Shown: positions 52,842 to 62,480 of the stretch, piece by piece | How positions within the stretch are numbered: position 1 is the stretch's first letter | Layout of the letters: every line of letters starts with the position of its first letter | DNA from: Trujillonella endophytica | Lineage (GTDB): Bacteria; Actinomycetota; Actinomycetes; Mycobacteriales; Geodermatophilaceae | Length of the DNA stretch: 64,000 bases | Reading direction: 5' to 3' | Assembly: GCF_019799905.1 (NCBI RefSeq) | Contig: NZ_JABGCI010000003.1 | Span: 124,001-188,000 of the forward strand | Program-made: the position numbers and the translations under genes | Notes under the pieces: generated by a model | The model's database searches: none | Told to the model about the DNA's origin: nothing | What the model saw: only the letters and a program-made list of their open reading frames with translations

Positions 52842-53356
52842 CAGCTGCCGCCCGCCGCGGCGGCTCCGCCGGCGACGACGGCCCCGGTCGCCGCCGACTG
52901 GTTGCGCCGGCTGATCACCAGCTCCAGCCACAGCAGGAAGACCTGGTGGTGCAGCGGGAGCGACTCGTCACAGTCCAGCGTCGGCCGCGGCGACCAGCCG
53001 CCGGTCGACCCGCTCTCCGCGAGGGTCCGCCCGCGGCCGGTGTACCGGTGCGTGCCCTTCCACATCGACAGGCTCGACACCGAGACCGGCGCGCCCTCCA
53101 GGTCCGCCTCCCAGGTGCCCTTCCACATCGACGTCTGGCGGGCCCGCAGCCGGGCGCTGCCCTCCGGGTCGACCGACCAGCGGCCGGTCAGCTCCCGCTT
53201 CTGCTCCGCGAGCACCCACTCGCGCTCGCCGACGACGGCCGTGGCCGCCTCCTTCCAGTTCGATGCCCGCAGCCGCGCCACGACGACGCCGTCCCGCAGG
53301 ACGGGCAGCACGCCCTTCTCCACCCCGGCGGACCCCGCCTTGCCCACTTCCAGCAC
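52841..53356 (-). CDS. Conserved hypothetical protein upstream of dnaG
   Basis: 171 residues from a GTG at 53356, eight bases after the stop of the upstream gene. It contains two similar Trp-rich strands, RQTSMWKGTWEADLEG and SLSMWKGTHRYTGRG, and WKEAATAVVGEREWVLAEQK before them, suggesting a beta-barrel of tubby/LURP-like type. The C-terminus has LPLHHQVFLLWLELVISRR, which may be a short membrane-associated helix. No known enzyme motif. It is cotranscribed with dnaG (TGA and ATG share one base). Confidence 0.7.
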   Translation of the reverse strand: MLEVGKAGSAGVEKGVLPVLRDGVVVARLRASNWKEAATAVVGEREWVLAEQKRELTGRWSVDPEGSARLRARQTSMWKGTWEADLEGAPVSVSSLSMWKGTHRYTGRGRTLAESGSTGGWSPRPTLDCDESLPLHHQVFLLWLELVISRRNQSAATGAVVAGGAAAAGGS

Positions 53357-53364
53357 GGCCGGCC

Positions 53365-53997
53365 TCAGCCGATCCCCGGTGCGCCGGCGACGCTCTCGCC
53401 GGTGACGCGGTACAGCAGGTAGGCCCCGGTCTCGCGGAGGATGTAGAGGAACTGCGTGTTGCGGGTCTGCACCGCCGGTCCCTGCCGGGTGGGTGAGCTC
53501 TCCGCGTCGATGCCGGCGTCCTCGGCCATCCGCTCGGCGCGCATGGCGTGCCACGGGTCGGTCACCAGCACCGCGCTCTCCAGCCCCTGTTCCTCGAAGA
53601 CGCGGGCCACCGCCCGCATGCTCTCCAGAGTGTCCACCCCCTCGGGCACCGGGAGGAGCGCGTCGCGGGGGACGTCGCCGGACCCGGCCAGGTACTCCGC
53701 GCCTGCCTCGGCCTCGGTGAACTGGTCGCCGGCGGCCTTGCCGCCGACGGTGACGATCACCGGCGCGACACCCTCCTCGTAGAGCTTGCGCGCGTGCTCG
53801 AGCCGGGCCTCGAAGATCGACGACGGGACGCCGTTGTACTGCGCCGAGCCGAGGACGACGATCGCGTCCGACGCCGGCCGGGAGTCCTGCCGCGCGGTCC
53901 ACCAGATGGCGAGCGCCGTCGAGGCGACCACCAGCACGACCGCCAGCACCGCGGCGCCGGCCAGCCGGACGACCAGGCTCCCGATCCGCACCCGCAC
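53365..53997 (-). CDS. YdcF-like (DUF218) membrane-anchored protein
   Basis: 210 residues from a GTG at 53997. One N-terminal membrane segment ([20 protein letters not shown]) is followed by the DUF218 core: DAIVVLGSAQYNG near residue 44, ARKLYEEGVAPVIVTVGGKA near 69, ESMRAVARVFEEQGLESAVL and VTDPWHAMRAERMAEDAGID. The family occurs in cell-envelope contexts (SanA, YdcF) and may bind nucleotide-like ligands; the exact reaction is unknown. The domain would face outside the membrane. It heads the small operon leading into dnaG. Confidence 0.82.
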   Translation of the reverse strand: MRVRIGSLVVRLAGAAVLAVVLVVASTALAIWWTARQDSRPASDAIVVLGSAQYNGVPSSIFEARLEHARKLYEEGVAPVIVTVGGKAAGDQFTEAEAGAEYLAGSGDVPRDALLPVPEGVDTLESMRAVARVFEEQGLESAVLVTDPWHAMRAERMAEDAGIDAESSPTRQGPAVQTRNTQFLYILRETGAYLLYRVTGESVAGAPGIG

Positions 53998-54064
53998 GCG
54001 TCATGCGTACCACGCGGCACCGACGCCGGGGCGCAGCCCGGAGGAGCTGTGTCCGGCGCCCCGG

Positions 54065-56779
54065 TCACCCGTCGGCGGGCTGCCCGCCGAGCGCCGCCCG
54101 ACCGGCCTCCAGCCGCGCGACGGGCACGCGGAACGGCGAGCACGAGACGTAGTCCAGCCCCACCTGGTGGAAGAAGTGCACCGAGTCCGGGTCGCCGCCG
54201 TGCTCGCCGCAGACGCCGAGCTTGAGGTCCGGCCGGGCCGCGCGGCCGCCCTCCACCGCGATCTCGATCAGCCGCCCGACCCCGGGGACGTCCAGCGACT
54301 CGAACGGCGAGACCCCGAAGATCCCCTTGTCCAGGTAGGCGTGGAAGAAGGCCGCCTCGACGTCGTCGCGCGAGAAGCCCCACGTCATCTGCGTCAGGTC
54401 GTTGGTGCCGAACGAGAAGAAGTCGGCCGCCCCGGCGATCTCGCCTGCGGTCAGCACCGCGCGCGGCACCTCGATCATCGTGCCGATCGTGGTCGGGACG
54501 TCGACGCCCTCCGCCGCCGCGACCTCGGCGAGGACCGCCGTGGCCTCCTCCCGGATGGCCTCCAGCTCCTGCACCGCGCCGACCAGCGGGATCATGATCT
54601 CCGGCCGCGGGTCGCCGCCGGCCCGCCTCCGCTCGGCCGCCGCCTCGGCGATCGCCCGGACCTGCATCGTGAACAGACCGGGGACGACGAGCCCCAGCCG
54701 CACACCCCGGAGCCCGAGCATCGGGTTCTGCTCGTGCATCGCCTGCACGGCGGCCAGCAGCCGCAGGGTGCCCTCGTCGTGCTCCCCCCGCTCCTCGGCG
54801 AGCGCGACGCGCACCGAGAGGTCGGTGAGGTCGGGCAGGAACTCGTGCAGCGGCGGGTCGAGCAGCCGGATGGTGGTCGGCAGCCCGTCCATCGCCTCGA
54901 AGACCTCGAGGAAGTCCTGCTTCTGCAGCGGCTCCAGGGCGTCCAGCGCGGCGTTCCGCTCGGCGTCGTCCTCGGCCAGGATCAGCGTCTCCACCAGCTG
55001 CCGCCGGTCGCCGAGGAACATGTGCTCGGTGCGGCACAGTCCGACGCCCTGGGCCCCGAAGCGGCGGGCGCGGGCGCAGTCCTCGGGGGTGTCGGCGTTG
55101 GTGCGGACGTCGAGCCGCCGCTTGGCGTCGGCGTGGGTCAGGATCCGGTGGACGCTGCGCACCACGTCGTCGGCCTGGTCGGAGTCCGGGCTGATCTCGC
55201 CCTCGAAGTAGCGGACGACGGCGGGCGCCTCGACCGGCACCTCGCCCAGCCACACCCGTCCGGTCGACCCGTCGATGGAGATGACGTCGCCCTCGCGGAC
55301 GACCGTGCCGTCGGGGGCCGAGAACTGCTTCTTCTTCGTGTCGACGACCAGTTCCTCGGCGCCGCAGACGCAGGTCTTCCCCATGCCGCGGGCGACGACG
55401 GCGGCGTGCGACGTCTTCCCGCCCCGGCTGGTCAGCACGCCCTCGGCCGCGATCATCCCGGAGAGGTCGTCGGGGTTGGTCTCGCGGCGCACCAGGACGA
55501 CCCTGTCCCCCCGGTCGGCCCACCTCACGGCCTCCTCGGAGGAGAAGACGGCCCTGCCCACCGCGGCGCCGGGCGAGGCGTTCATGCCCTGGGTCAGCTG
55601 CCGGGCGTCCCCACCGGAGACGAAGCGCGGGAACATCAGCTGGGCGAGCTGGTCCCCGGTCACCCGGCGCACGGCCTCGTCCATGTCGATGAGGCCCTCG
55701 TCGACGAGCTGGGTGGCGATCACGAACGCGGCCGCGGCCGTGCGCTTGCCGACGCGGGTCTGCAGCATCCAGAGCTTGTTGCGCTCGACGGTGAACTCGA
55801 TGTCGCAGAGGTCGCGGTAGTGCGACTCCAGCCGCGCCATCGTCGTCATCAGCTCGTCGTAGGCGCCGCGGTCGATGTCCTGCAGGGCCACGAGCGGCAC
55901 GGTGTTGCGGATGCCGGCGACGACGTCCTCCCCCTGCGCGTTCTGCAGGTAGTCGCCGTACACGCCCTGCGCGCCGCTGCCCGGATCGCGGGTGAATGCG
56001 ACGCCCGTGCCGGAGTCCATGCCGAGGTTGCCGAACACCATCGCGCAGACGTTCACCGCGGTCCCCGCGTCCGGGGGGATGCGCTCCCGGCGGCGGTAGA
56101 TGATCGCCCGGTCGGCGTTCCACGAGTCGAAGACCGCGTTGATGGCCATGTCCATCTGCTCGCGCGGGTCGGTCGGGAAGTCGCGGCCGCACTGCTCGCG
56201 CACGATCGCCTTGAACCGGCCGACGACGTCGCGCAGGTGGTCGGCGTCGAGGTCGAGGTCGGACTCGGTGCCCTGTTCGGCCTTGACCTCGTCGAGCGCG
56301 TGCTCGAACAGCTCGCCGTCGATGTCCAGCACCGTCTTGCCGAACATCTGGATCAGCCGCCGGTAGGAGTCCCAGGCGAAGCGCTCGCTGCCCGCCTGCG
56401 CGGCCAGGCCCTGCACCGACTCGTCGTTGAGCCCGACGTTGAGGACGGTCTCCATCATCCCGGGCATCGACGCGGCGGCCCCCGAGCGCACCGAGACCAG
56501 CAGCGGGTCGGCCGGGTCGCCGAGGGTCTTGCCCATCGCCCGCTCGAGCGTCCTCAGGTGCTCGGTGACCTGGTCGGCGAGGTCGGGCGGGGTGCTGCCG
56601 TGCTCGAGGTAGAAGCGGCAGGCGTCGGTGGTGATCGTGAAGCCCGGCGGGACCGGCAGCCCGAGGTTGGTCATCTCGGCGAGGTTGGCCCCCTTGCCGC
56701 CCAGCAGGTCCTTCTGGTCCTTGCTCCCCTCACGGAAGTCGAAGACCCACTTCGCGGGCGTCCCGGTCGTCGTCGACAC
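54065..56779 (-). CDS. ppdK: Pyruvate, phosphate dikinase
   Basis: 904 residues, a full-length PPDK. The N-terminal ATP-grasp domain starts KWVFDFREGSKDQKDLLGGK (GGKGANLAEM), with SVRSGAAASMPGMMETVLN and NIGL-like NVGLNDES. The swivelling His domain has LTSRGGKTSHAAVVARGMGK with the phospho-His near residue 458. The C-terminal TIM barrel has GVGLCRTEHMFL, GLRGVRLG, FFSFGTNDLTQM and the catalytic Cys in GVCGEHGGDP. It interconverts pyruvate, ATP and phosphate with phosphoenolpyruvate, AMP and diphosphate, usually toward PEP in bacteria. The start is a GTG. Confidence 0.97.
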   Translation of the reverse strand: MSTTTGTPAKWVFDFREGSKDQKDLLGGKGANLAEMTNLGLPVPPGFTITTDACRFYLEHGSTPPDLADQVTEHLRTLERAMGKTLGDPADPLLVSVRSGAAASMPGMMETVLNVGLNDESVQGLAAQAGSERFAWDSYRRLIQMFGKTVLDIDGELFEHALDEVKAEQGTESDLDLDADHLRDVVGRFKAIVREQCGRDFPTDPREQMDMAINAVFDSWNADRAIIYRRRERIPPDAGTAVNVCAMVFGNLGMDSGTGVAFTRDPGSGAQGVYGDYLQNAQGEDVVAGIRNTVPLVALQDIDRGAYDELMTTMARLESHYRDLCDIEFTVERNKLWMLQTRVGKRTAAAAFVIATQLVDEGLIDMDEAVRRVTGDQLAQLMFPRFVSGGDARQLTQGMNASPGAAVGRAVFSSEEAVRWADRGDRVVLVRRETNPDDLSGMIAAEGVLTSRGGKTSHAAVVARGMGKTCVCGAEELVVDTKKKQFSAPDGTVVREGDVISIDGSTGRVWLGEVPVEAPAVVRYFEGEISPDSDQADDVVRSVHRILTHADAKRRLDVRTNADTPEDCARARRFGAQGVGLCRTEHMFLGDRRQLVETLILAEDDAERNAALDALEPLQKQDFLEVFEAMDGLPTTIRLLDPPLHEFLPDLTDLSVRVALAEERGEHDEGTLRLLAAVQAMHEQNPMLGLRGVRLGLVVPGLFTMQVRAIAEAAAERRRAGGDPRPEIMIPLVGAVQELEAIREEATAVLAEVAAAEGVDVPTTIGTMIEVPRAVLTAGEIAGAADFFSFGTNDLTQMTWGFSRDDVEAAFFHAYLDKGIFGVSPFESLDVPGVGRLIEIAVEGGRAARPDLKLGVCGEHGGDPDSVHFFHQVGLDYVSCSPFRVPVARLEAGRAALGGQPADG

Positions 56780-56809
56780 GGCTGGCCACCTCCGAGCTCT
56801 GCCGGGCGG

Positions 56810-56830
56810 GCGCCGGAGGACCTCCGGCGC
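56810..56830. terminator. Hairpin terminator upstream of ppdK
   Basis: GCGCCGGAGG and CCTCCGGCGC are exact reverse complements separated by one base, giving about nine usable pairs. It lies after the leftward gene that ends at 56927 and before ppdK, so it likely ends that transcript. No T-run. Confidence 0.5.
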
Positions 56831-56926
56831 GGACTGGCCGCTGATCGTGCCGTACCGACGATCACGGCGCAGCGCCGCCCGACGGGACGTGCCGGGCGGC
56901 GCCGCATGCCGGGCGGTGGTCTCCGC

Positions 56927-57610
56927 TCAGATGGCGAACCCGGCTCCGTCGCCGCCGCAGACCCGCCAGCCCTTGTCCTCGGTGACGAAGAAGTTCGCCT
57001 CCTGCGACTGGCCCTGGAAGGTCAGCGTGGTGTTGACGTTCTTGCCGCTGAGGGCGCCCTGGGTGCTGTCGGTGACCTCGTTGACCTCGACCGCGACCTC
57101 GCCGGGCGGCGCGAACCCCAGGGCCTCCCGCAACTCACCCTCGGAGGTCTCGCGCTGGGCCTGCTCGCACAGCAGGTCGTAGACGCCCCCGGCGTCGCGC
57201 TCCGACACCTGCTGCACGAACTGGGTCACCGCGCCCTCGGGGCTGTTCGCCCCGCGCCCGCTGACGAGGAGGAAGCCGACGACGGCGAAGACGACGGTGA
57301 CCACGACGACGATCGCGCCGACGATCTTGCCGGTCAGCCACGGGGGCGACGGCTGCGGGGACCGGTAGTTCGGGAACCCGACGGCGAGCGGGCCGCCCTG
57401 CAGCGACTGCGCCTGCTGCGGCGAGGGCGCGTACTGCGGCTGGGGCGCGAGCTGGACCTGGCCCGGGAACCCGACCTGGGTCGGCGCGGCGGGCGGCTGG
57501 CCCCCACCGACGGGCGCGGCGGGCGGCTGGCCCCCACCGACGGGCGCGGCGGGCGGCTGGCCCCCACCGATGGGCGCGACGGGGGGCTGCGGGTACTGCG
57601 GCTGGGACAC
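56927..57610 (-). CDS. Membrane-anchored protein with Pro/Gly-rich N-terminus (DUF4878-like)
   Basis: 227 residues from a GTG at 57610 after GAGGA. The N-terminal 90 residues are low complexity with three copies of a GGGQPPAAPV-type decapeptide. One membrane segment (IVGAIVVVVTVVFAVVGFLL) near residue 110 is followed by an outside domain: EGAVTQFVQQVSERDAGGVY with DLLCEQAQ, and a second Cys in WRVCGGDG that may form a disulfide. The NTF2-like outside fold is of the DUF4878/lumazine-binding-like type. The same layout recurs at 57769-58218 and 61359-62189, so these are paralogous surface proteins. Function unknown. Confidence 0.75.
   Translation of the reverse strand: MSQPQYPQPPVAPIGGGQPPAAPVGGGQPPAAPVGGGQPPAAPTQVGFPGQVQLAPQPQYAPSPQQAQSLQGGPLAVGFPNYRSPQPSPPWLTGKIVGAIVVVVTVVFAVVGFLLVSGRGANSPEGAVTQFVQQVSERDAGGVYDLLCEQAQRETSEGELREALGFAPPGEVAVEVNEVTDSTQGALSGKNVNTTLTFQGQSQEANFFVTEDKGWRVCGGDGAGFAI
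57481..57570. repeat. Three tandem 30-base repeats in a coding sequence
   Basis: Units 57481-57510, 57511-57540 and 57541-57570 differ only in the first base or two (unit form CGGGCGCGGCGGGCGGCTGG plus CCCCCACCGA). On the coding strand they specify the decapeptide VGGGQPPAAP. Copy number is likely variable between strains. Confidence 0.85.
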
Positions 57611-57768
57611 GGTCTTCCTCTCGCACGGGCGCCCGGGACTCGACCCGTCCGCGGGCGGCGCCATGGTGGCAGCAGGCACGCCCCCTGGAAAGGCATCCCG
57701 CCGCCGTCAGCCGCACTTCTCCGGGGACGTCGCGCACCACGGTGCGGGAGACCCCGCCGAACGGGTGC

Positions 57769-58218
57769 TCAGGCGTCGATGCCGCAGACCCGCGGGCCGT
57801 CCTCCGCGACGACGGTGACCGTGGCCGTGCTGCCGTCGTCCCACCGCACGGTGACCAGCCGGACGGTGTCGCCGTCCCGCTCGGCCTCGGTGGTGCCGGT
57901 GATCTCGGGATCGCTGCCGAGCGCGTAGTCCTCGCCCGGGTCCGTGTCGCCCAGCCGGTTCCGCTCGGCCGAGCAGAGCATCTGCGTGGCGGTGTAGAGG
58001 TCGCCGTCGGCCAGCGAGGCGTAGAAGACGGTGACCGCCGAGTTCGCCCGCTCCTCCGGCGAGCCCTTGACCAGCGGCATGAGCAGCACCATCGCCACGC
58101 CGACCAGGATCGTGGCGAGCATGATCCCCAGCAGCAGCCCGTTGCGGTTGCGCGGTTGGGCGGTGTGCGGGCTGCTCGGCCCGTCGTCGTAGAGGAAGGG
58201 GCCCTCCGGCGCGCTCAC
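57769..58218 (-). CDS. Small membrane-anchored secreted-domain protein
   Basis: 149 residues from a GTG (58218) that overlaps the dusB stop (GTGA), so it is coupled to dusB. A cytoplasmic tail (YDDGPSSPHTAQPRNRNG) precedes a membrane segment (LLLGIMLATILVGVAMVLLM) near residue 30. The outside domain contains ANSAVTVFYASLADGDLYTA, MLCSAERNRLG and a final PRVCGIDA, with two Cys likely bridged. The pattern matches the neighbour at 56927-57610 and the protein at 61359-62189. Function unknown. Confidence 0.72.
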   Translation of the reverse strand: MSAPEGPFLYDDGPSSPHTAQPRNRNGLLLGIMLATILVGVAMVLLMPLVKGSPEERANSAVTVFYASLADGDLYTATQMLCSAERNRLGDTDPGEDYALGSDPEITGTTEAERDGDTVRLVTVRWDDGSTATVTVVAEDGPRVCGIDA

Positions 58219-59387
58219 CCGCCACCCACCAGCAGCTCGGCACCGACCGGCGGCCGCGGGTCGTCGCGGTCGGCCAGCCAGCCCTCGGGCAGCGCCACCG
58301 GCCGCGGCTGGCTGGTCCGACCGCGCGGTCCGCCCAGGACGGCGGTCGGGTAGGGCTGGTCGGGGATCCGGTCGAGCAGGCCGGCGAGCTCGTCGAGCGA
58401 GGACACCATGGCCAGCGCCCGGCGGACGTCGGAGCCGACCGAGAACCCCTTCAGGTACCAGGCGACGTGCTTGCGGAAGTCGGTGCAGCCGTGCAGCTCC
58501 CCCTGCTCGGCCGACAGCAGACCGGCGTGCCGCAGCATCACGGCGGCGACCTCCCGGAACGTCGGCAGCGTCCGCCGCGGGGACCCGGCGAAGGCCGCGG
58601 CGAGGTCGCCGAACAGCCACGGCCGGCCCAGGCAGCCACGGCCGATGACGACGCCCGCGCAGCCCGTCTCGGCGACCAGCCGCAGCGCGTCGTCGGCCTC
58701 CCAGACGTCGCCGTTGCCCAGCACCGGGATGTCGACGGTCTGGACCAGGCGCGCGATCGGGGCCCAGTCGGCGGTGCCGCTGTAGAGCTGGTCGGCGGTG
58801 CGGCCGTGCAGCGTGATCGCCGCCGCCCCCTCGTCCTGGGCGATCCGGCCGGCGTCGAGATAGGTGACGTGCTCGGCGTCGATGCCGATCCGCGTCTTGA
58901 TGGTCACCGGCACGTCACCGGCCGCGCCCACCGCGGACCGCACGATGTCGGCCAGCAACCGACGCCGCCACGGCAGCGCCGAGCCCCCGCCCTTGCGCGT
59001 CACCTTGGGCACCGGGCAGCCGAAGTTCAGGTCGATGTGCGCCGGACGGGTTCCGGCGACCTGCTCGTCCACCAGCATCTCGACGGCACGCCCGACGGTG
59101 GCCGGGTCGACGCCGTAGAGCTGGACGGAGAAGCCGTGCCCCGCTGTCGACTCGGCCTCCTCGGGCGTGGCCTGCACCATCTGCAGGGTCTTCGCGTTCC
59201 GCTCCACCAGCGCGCGGGTGGTGATCATCTCGCAGACGTAGAGGCCGGCACCGAACTCCCGGCACAGCGTCCGGAAGGCCGGGTTGGTGATCCCGGCCAT
59301 CGGCGCGAGCACCACCGCGGGGTCGACCGTGAGCGACCCGAGCCGCAACGGCGCGATCGCCGTCGTCCGCTCGAGGGTGCTGGTCAC
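58215..59387 (-). CDS. dusB: tRNA-dihydrouridine synthase
   Basis: 390 residues. The flavin TIM barrel starts LRLGSLTVDPAVVLAPMAGI (PMAGxT) and has HIDLNFGCPVPKVTRKGGGS with the catalytic Cys of GCP, VTIKTRIGIDAEHVTY, ITLHGRTADQLYSGTADW and PVLGNGDVWEADDALRLVAE, then GVVIGRGCLGRPWLF. It reduces uridines in the D loop of tRNAs with NADPH and FMN. The start is a GTG at 59387. Length slightly exceeds the common 330-350 because of a C-terminal tail. A 22-base-pair hairpin separates it from glyS upstream. Confidence 0.94.
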   Translation of the reverse strand: MTSTLERTTAIAPLRLGSLTVDPAVVLAPMAGITNPAFRTLCREFGAGLYVCEMITTRALVERNAKTLQMVQATPEEAESTAGHGFSVQLYGVDPATVGRAVEMLVDEQVAGTRPAHIDLNFGCPVPKVTRKGGGSALPWRRRLLADIVRSAVGAAGDVPVTIKTRIGIDAEHVTYLDAGRIAQDEGAAAITLHGRTADQLYSGTADWAPIARLVQTVDIPVLGNGDVWEADDALRLVAETGCAGVVIGRGCLGRPWLFGDLAAAFAGSPRRTLPTFREVAAVMLRHAGLLSAEQGELHGCTDFRKHVAWYLKGFSVGSDVRRALAMVSSLDELAGLLDRIPDQPYPTAVLGGPRGRTSQPRPVALPEGWLADRDDPRPPVGAELLVGGG

Positions 59388-59425
59388 GGAACCCAGGGTA
59401 GGCGGCGACCCAGGTCACCCCGAGG

Positions 59426-59476
59426 GTGTGCGCCGGGGCCGCGTTCCGGCGCATGGAACGCGACCCTGGCGCACAC
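59426..59476. terminator. Long hairpin between glyS and dusB
   Basis: 59426-59447 and 59455-59476 are reverse complements over 22 positions with two mismatches, with a seven-base loop GGCGCAT. It starts three bases before the glyS stop codon, so it likely terminates leftward glyS transcription before dusB. Confidence 0.6.
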
Positions 59477-59478
59477 GC

Positions 59479-60897
<1,419 letters not shown>

Positions 60898-60970
60898 CCG
60901 GCTGGCGGTCGGCGGTTGACCCGCCCACGGTAGTCGCGGCCCGGGCGGCCCCTCGGCACCGGGAGCGGGC

Positions 60971-61258
60971 TCAGGACAGCGGCAGGAACACCGCGGGCTC
61001 GTCGACGACGTGCAGCCACACCGGCGCGCCGGCGATCTTCACCTCGGCGGCCGAGAGCGCCCGCCGGTACGCGCCGACGCCGTCCCAGGCGGTGACCAGC
61101 GCCCACAGCCCCGGCTCCTCGGCGGCCTCGCCGGCGTGCCCGTCGCGGAAGCCCGGCCGGGCGGCGAGCGCGGCCAGCAGCGCGGCGAGGTCCCGGGCGA
61201 AGGCGGGGCCGTCGTCGTCGGGTACGCGCAACCGGGTCACCGCGAACACGTCCGGCAC
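60971..61258 (-). CDS. ABM-like small protein
   Basis: 95 residues. [40 protein letters not shown] and [20 protein letters not shown] follow the antibiotic biosynthesis monooxygenase/dimeric ferredoxin-like fold pattern (strand, helix, GFxxxxxxR..., WxxxxxYRxAL). Genes of this kind next to glyS are seen in related actinobacteria. No catalytic residues can be identified, and it may simply bind a small ligand. It lies 73 bases upstream of glyS on the same strand. Confidence 0.7.
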   Translation of the reverse strand: MPDVFAVTRLRVPDDDGPAFARDLAALLAALAARPGFRDGHAGEAAEEPGLWALVTAWDGVGAYRRALSAAEVKIAGAPVWLHVVDEPAVFLPLS

Positions 61259-61313
61259 CTCTCCCCCGGCCCACGGGCGGGACCTGCGGCATCGTCGCAG
61301 ACCCCGGGACGGC

Positions 61314-61347
61314 GAACGGCCGGCCCCCGCCCGGGAGCCGGCCGTTC
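61314..61347. terminator. Hairpin terminator
   Basis: GAACGGCCGGC (61314-61324) and GCCGGCCGTTC (61337-61347) form an exact 11-base-pair stem with a 12-base loop. It lies 12 bases after the leftward gene ending at 61359 and would end its transcript. Confidence 0.6.
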
Positions 61348-61358
61348 CACCGGAGAGG

Positions 61359-62189
61359 TCAGAGCGTGCCGAAGTCCTGCACGAGCAGGTCCTCGTTCAC
61401 CAGGACCGCCGCCTGCACGCTGCCGCCGCCGCTGAGGACCACCTCGATGACGACCACGTCGCACTGCGTCTCCTCGTCGAACTCCACCGTGACGAGCGAG
61501 GCGTCCGTCGGGTCCTCCCCCTGGAAGACGTTCGTGTAGACGTAGCCGACGAGGTACTCCTCCGGCGTGCCCCCGGCGCTGTTGGCGGCGTCGGTCGCCG
61601 CCGCCTGCAGGGCCGGGTCGGTCAGGGCCCACGCCGTGGCGGTGTCCGCCTGGGCGACGGAACCCAGCCACTGGGCGGCCAGCTCGATCGAGCCGGAGAT
61701 GGTCTCCTCGCCGGTGTCCCCGCCGCCGGTCGGCTCGTCCACGTCGTCCATCGGCACCTGGGCGCCGGTGGGCAGGTCGACGGCCGGCGGGTCGTCGTCC
61801 TCCCCCATCTCCGAGCCCATGGCCTCCGCGGACATCGACGGCGTCGCGGTGGAGCCGCTCGCGGTGTTGTCGTCGTCGTCGTCCTCGAGCAGGAAGAACA
61901 GCAGGACGCCGACCCCGGCGAGCACCACCACGGCGGCGGTGATCACCCACGGCAGGACGCTCTTCTTCTTCGGGGGCTGGCCGTAGCCACCGGGCCCGTA
62001 GCCACCGGGCCCGTAGCCGCCGGGGCCGGGGCCACCGGGCGGGCCGTACTGACCGGGCGGGCCGTACCCGCCGGGTTGCCCGTACTGACCCGGCTGGCCG
62101 TACTGGCCGGGCTGGGCGGGGCGGCCCGGTGGGCCGTACTGACCGGGCGCGCCGTACTGACCGCCGTACTGACCTGGGGGTTGGCTCAT
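61359..62189 (-). CDS. Membrane-anchored protein with Gly/Pro/Tyr/Gln-rich N-terminus
   Basis: 276 residues from the ATG at 62189 (MSQPPGQYGGQYGAPGQYG). The first 85 residues are GQYG/GGYGPPG repeats. A lysine pair then leads into a membrane segment (VLPWVITAAVVVLAGVGVLL) and an acidic linker. The outside domain has ISGSIELAAQWLGSVAQADT with ATAWALTD, EEYLVGYVYTNVFQGEDP, and SVQAAVLVNEDLLVQDFGTL. It is the third protein of this layout near here (with 56927 and 57769). It is divergent from the Ser/Thr kinase, whose own juxtamembrane part has similar low-complexity repeats; a shared envelope role is inference. Confidence 0.75.
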   Translation of the reverse strand: MSQPPGQYGGQYGAPGQYGPPGRPAQPGQYGQPGQYGQPGGYGPPGQYGPPGGPGPGGYGPGGYGPGGYGQPPKKKSVLPWVITAAVVVLAGVGVLLFFLLEDDDDDNTASGSTATPSMSAEAMGSEMGEDDDPPAVDLPTGAQVPMDDVDEPTGGGDTGEETISGSIELAAQWLGSVAQADTATAWALTDPALQAAATDAANSAGGTPEEYLVGYVYTNVFQGEDPTDASLVTVEFDEETQCDVVVIEVVLSGGGSVQAAVLVNEDLLVQDFGTL

Positions 62190-62480
62190 GGTGCTTCTCT
62201 CGTCTCGGGAGGCCGGGGCTGACGGCCCCTCGGCCGGCAGCAACGTAGCCACGCTTCGGCCGCACGCCTACCGGATCGTGCGCGGCCGGTTGTCACAGCT
62301 GCGTCACGAACCGGCGGGGCCCCTCACACGGGGGGACCCGGCCGGGGAGGCTGAGGCGCAATTCCTGCGCCCGGGTCGCTGGTCGGCGTCCGTCCGCGTC
62401 CCTACACTCCGCCGACGACCGCCTCCCGGGGCCGGCTCGGACGAGCGGCCGGGCGGCGGCACACGGAGGGACGTCAGCAC

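Noticed and set aside
57481..57570. Short regular repeats as a CRISPR array
   Set aside because: The 30-base units are directly adjacent with no spacers and encode a decapeptide in frame. No cas genes are present in the window.
53786..57928. Plus-strand open frame of 1380 codons
   Set aside because: It runs antisense to ppdK and its neighbours. It is open only because of the codon bias of high-GC genes on the other strand, and its composition (His/Arg/Val-rich) is not protein-like.
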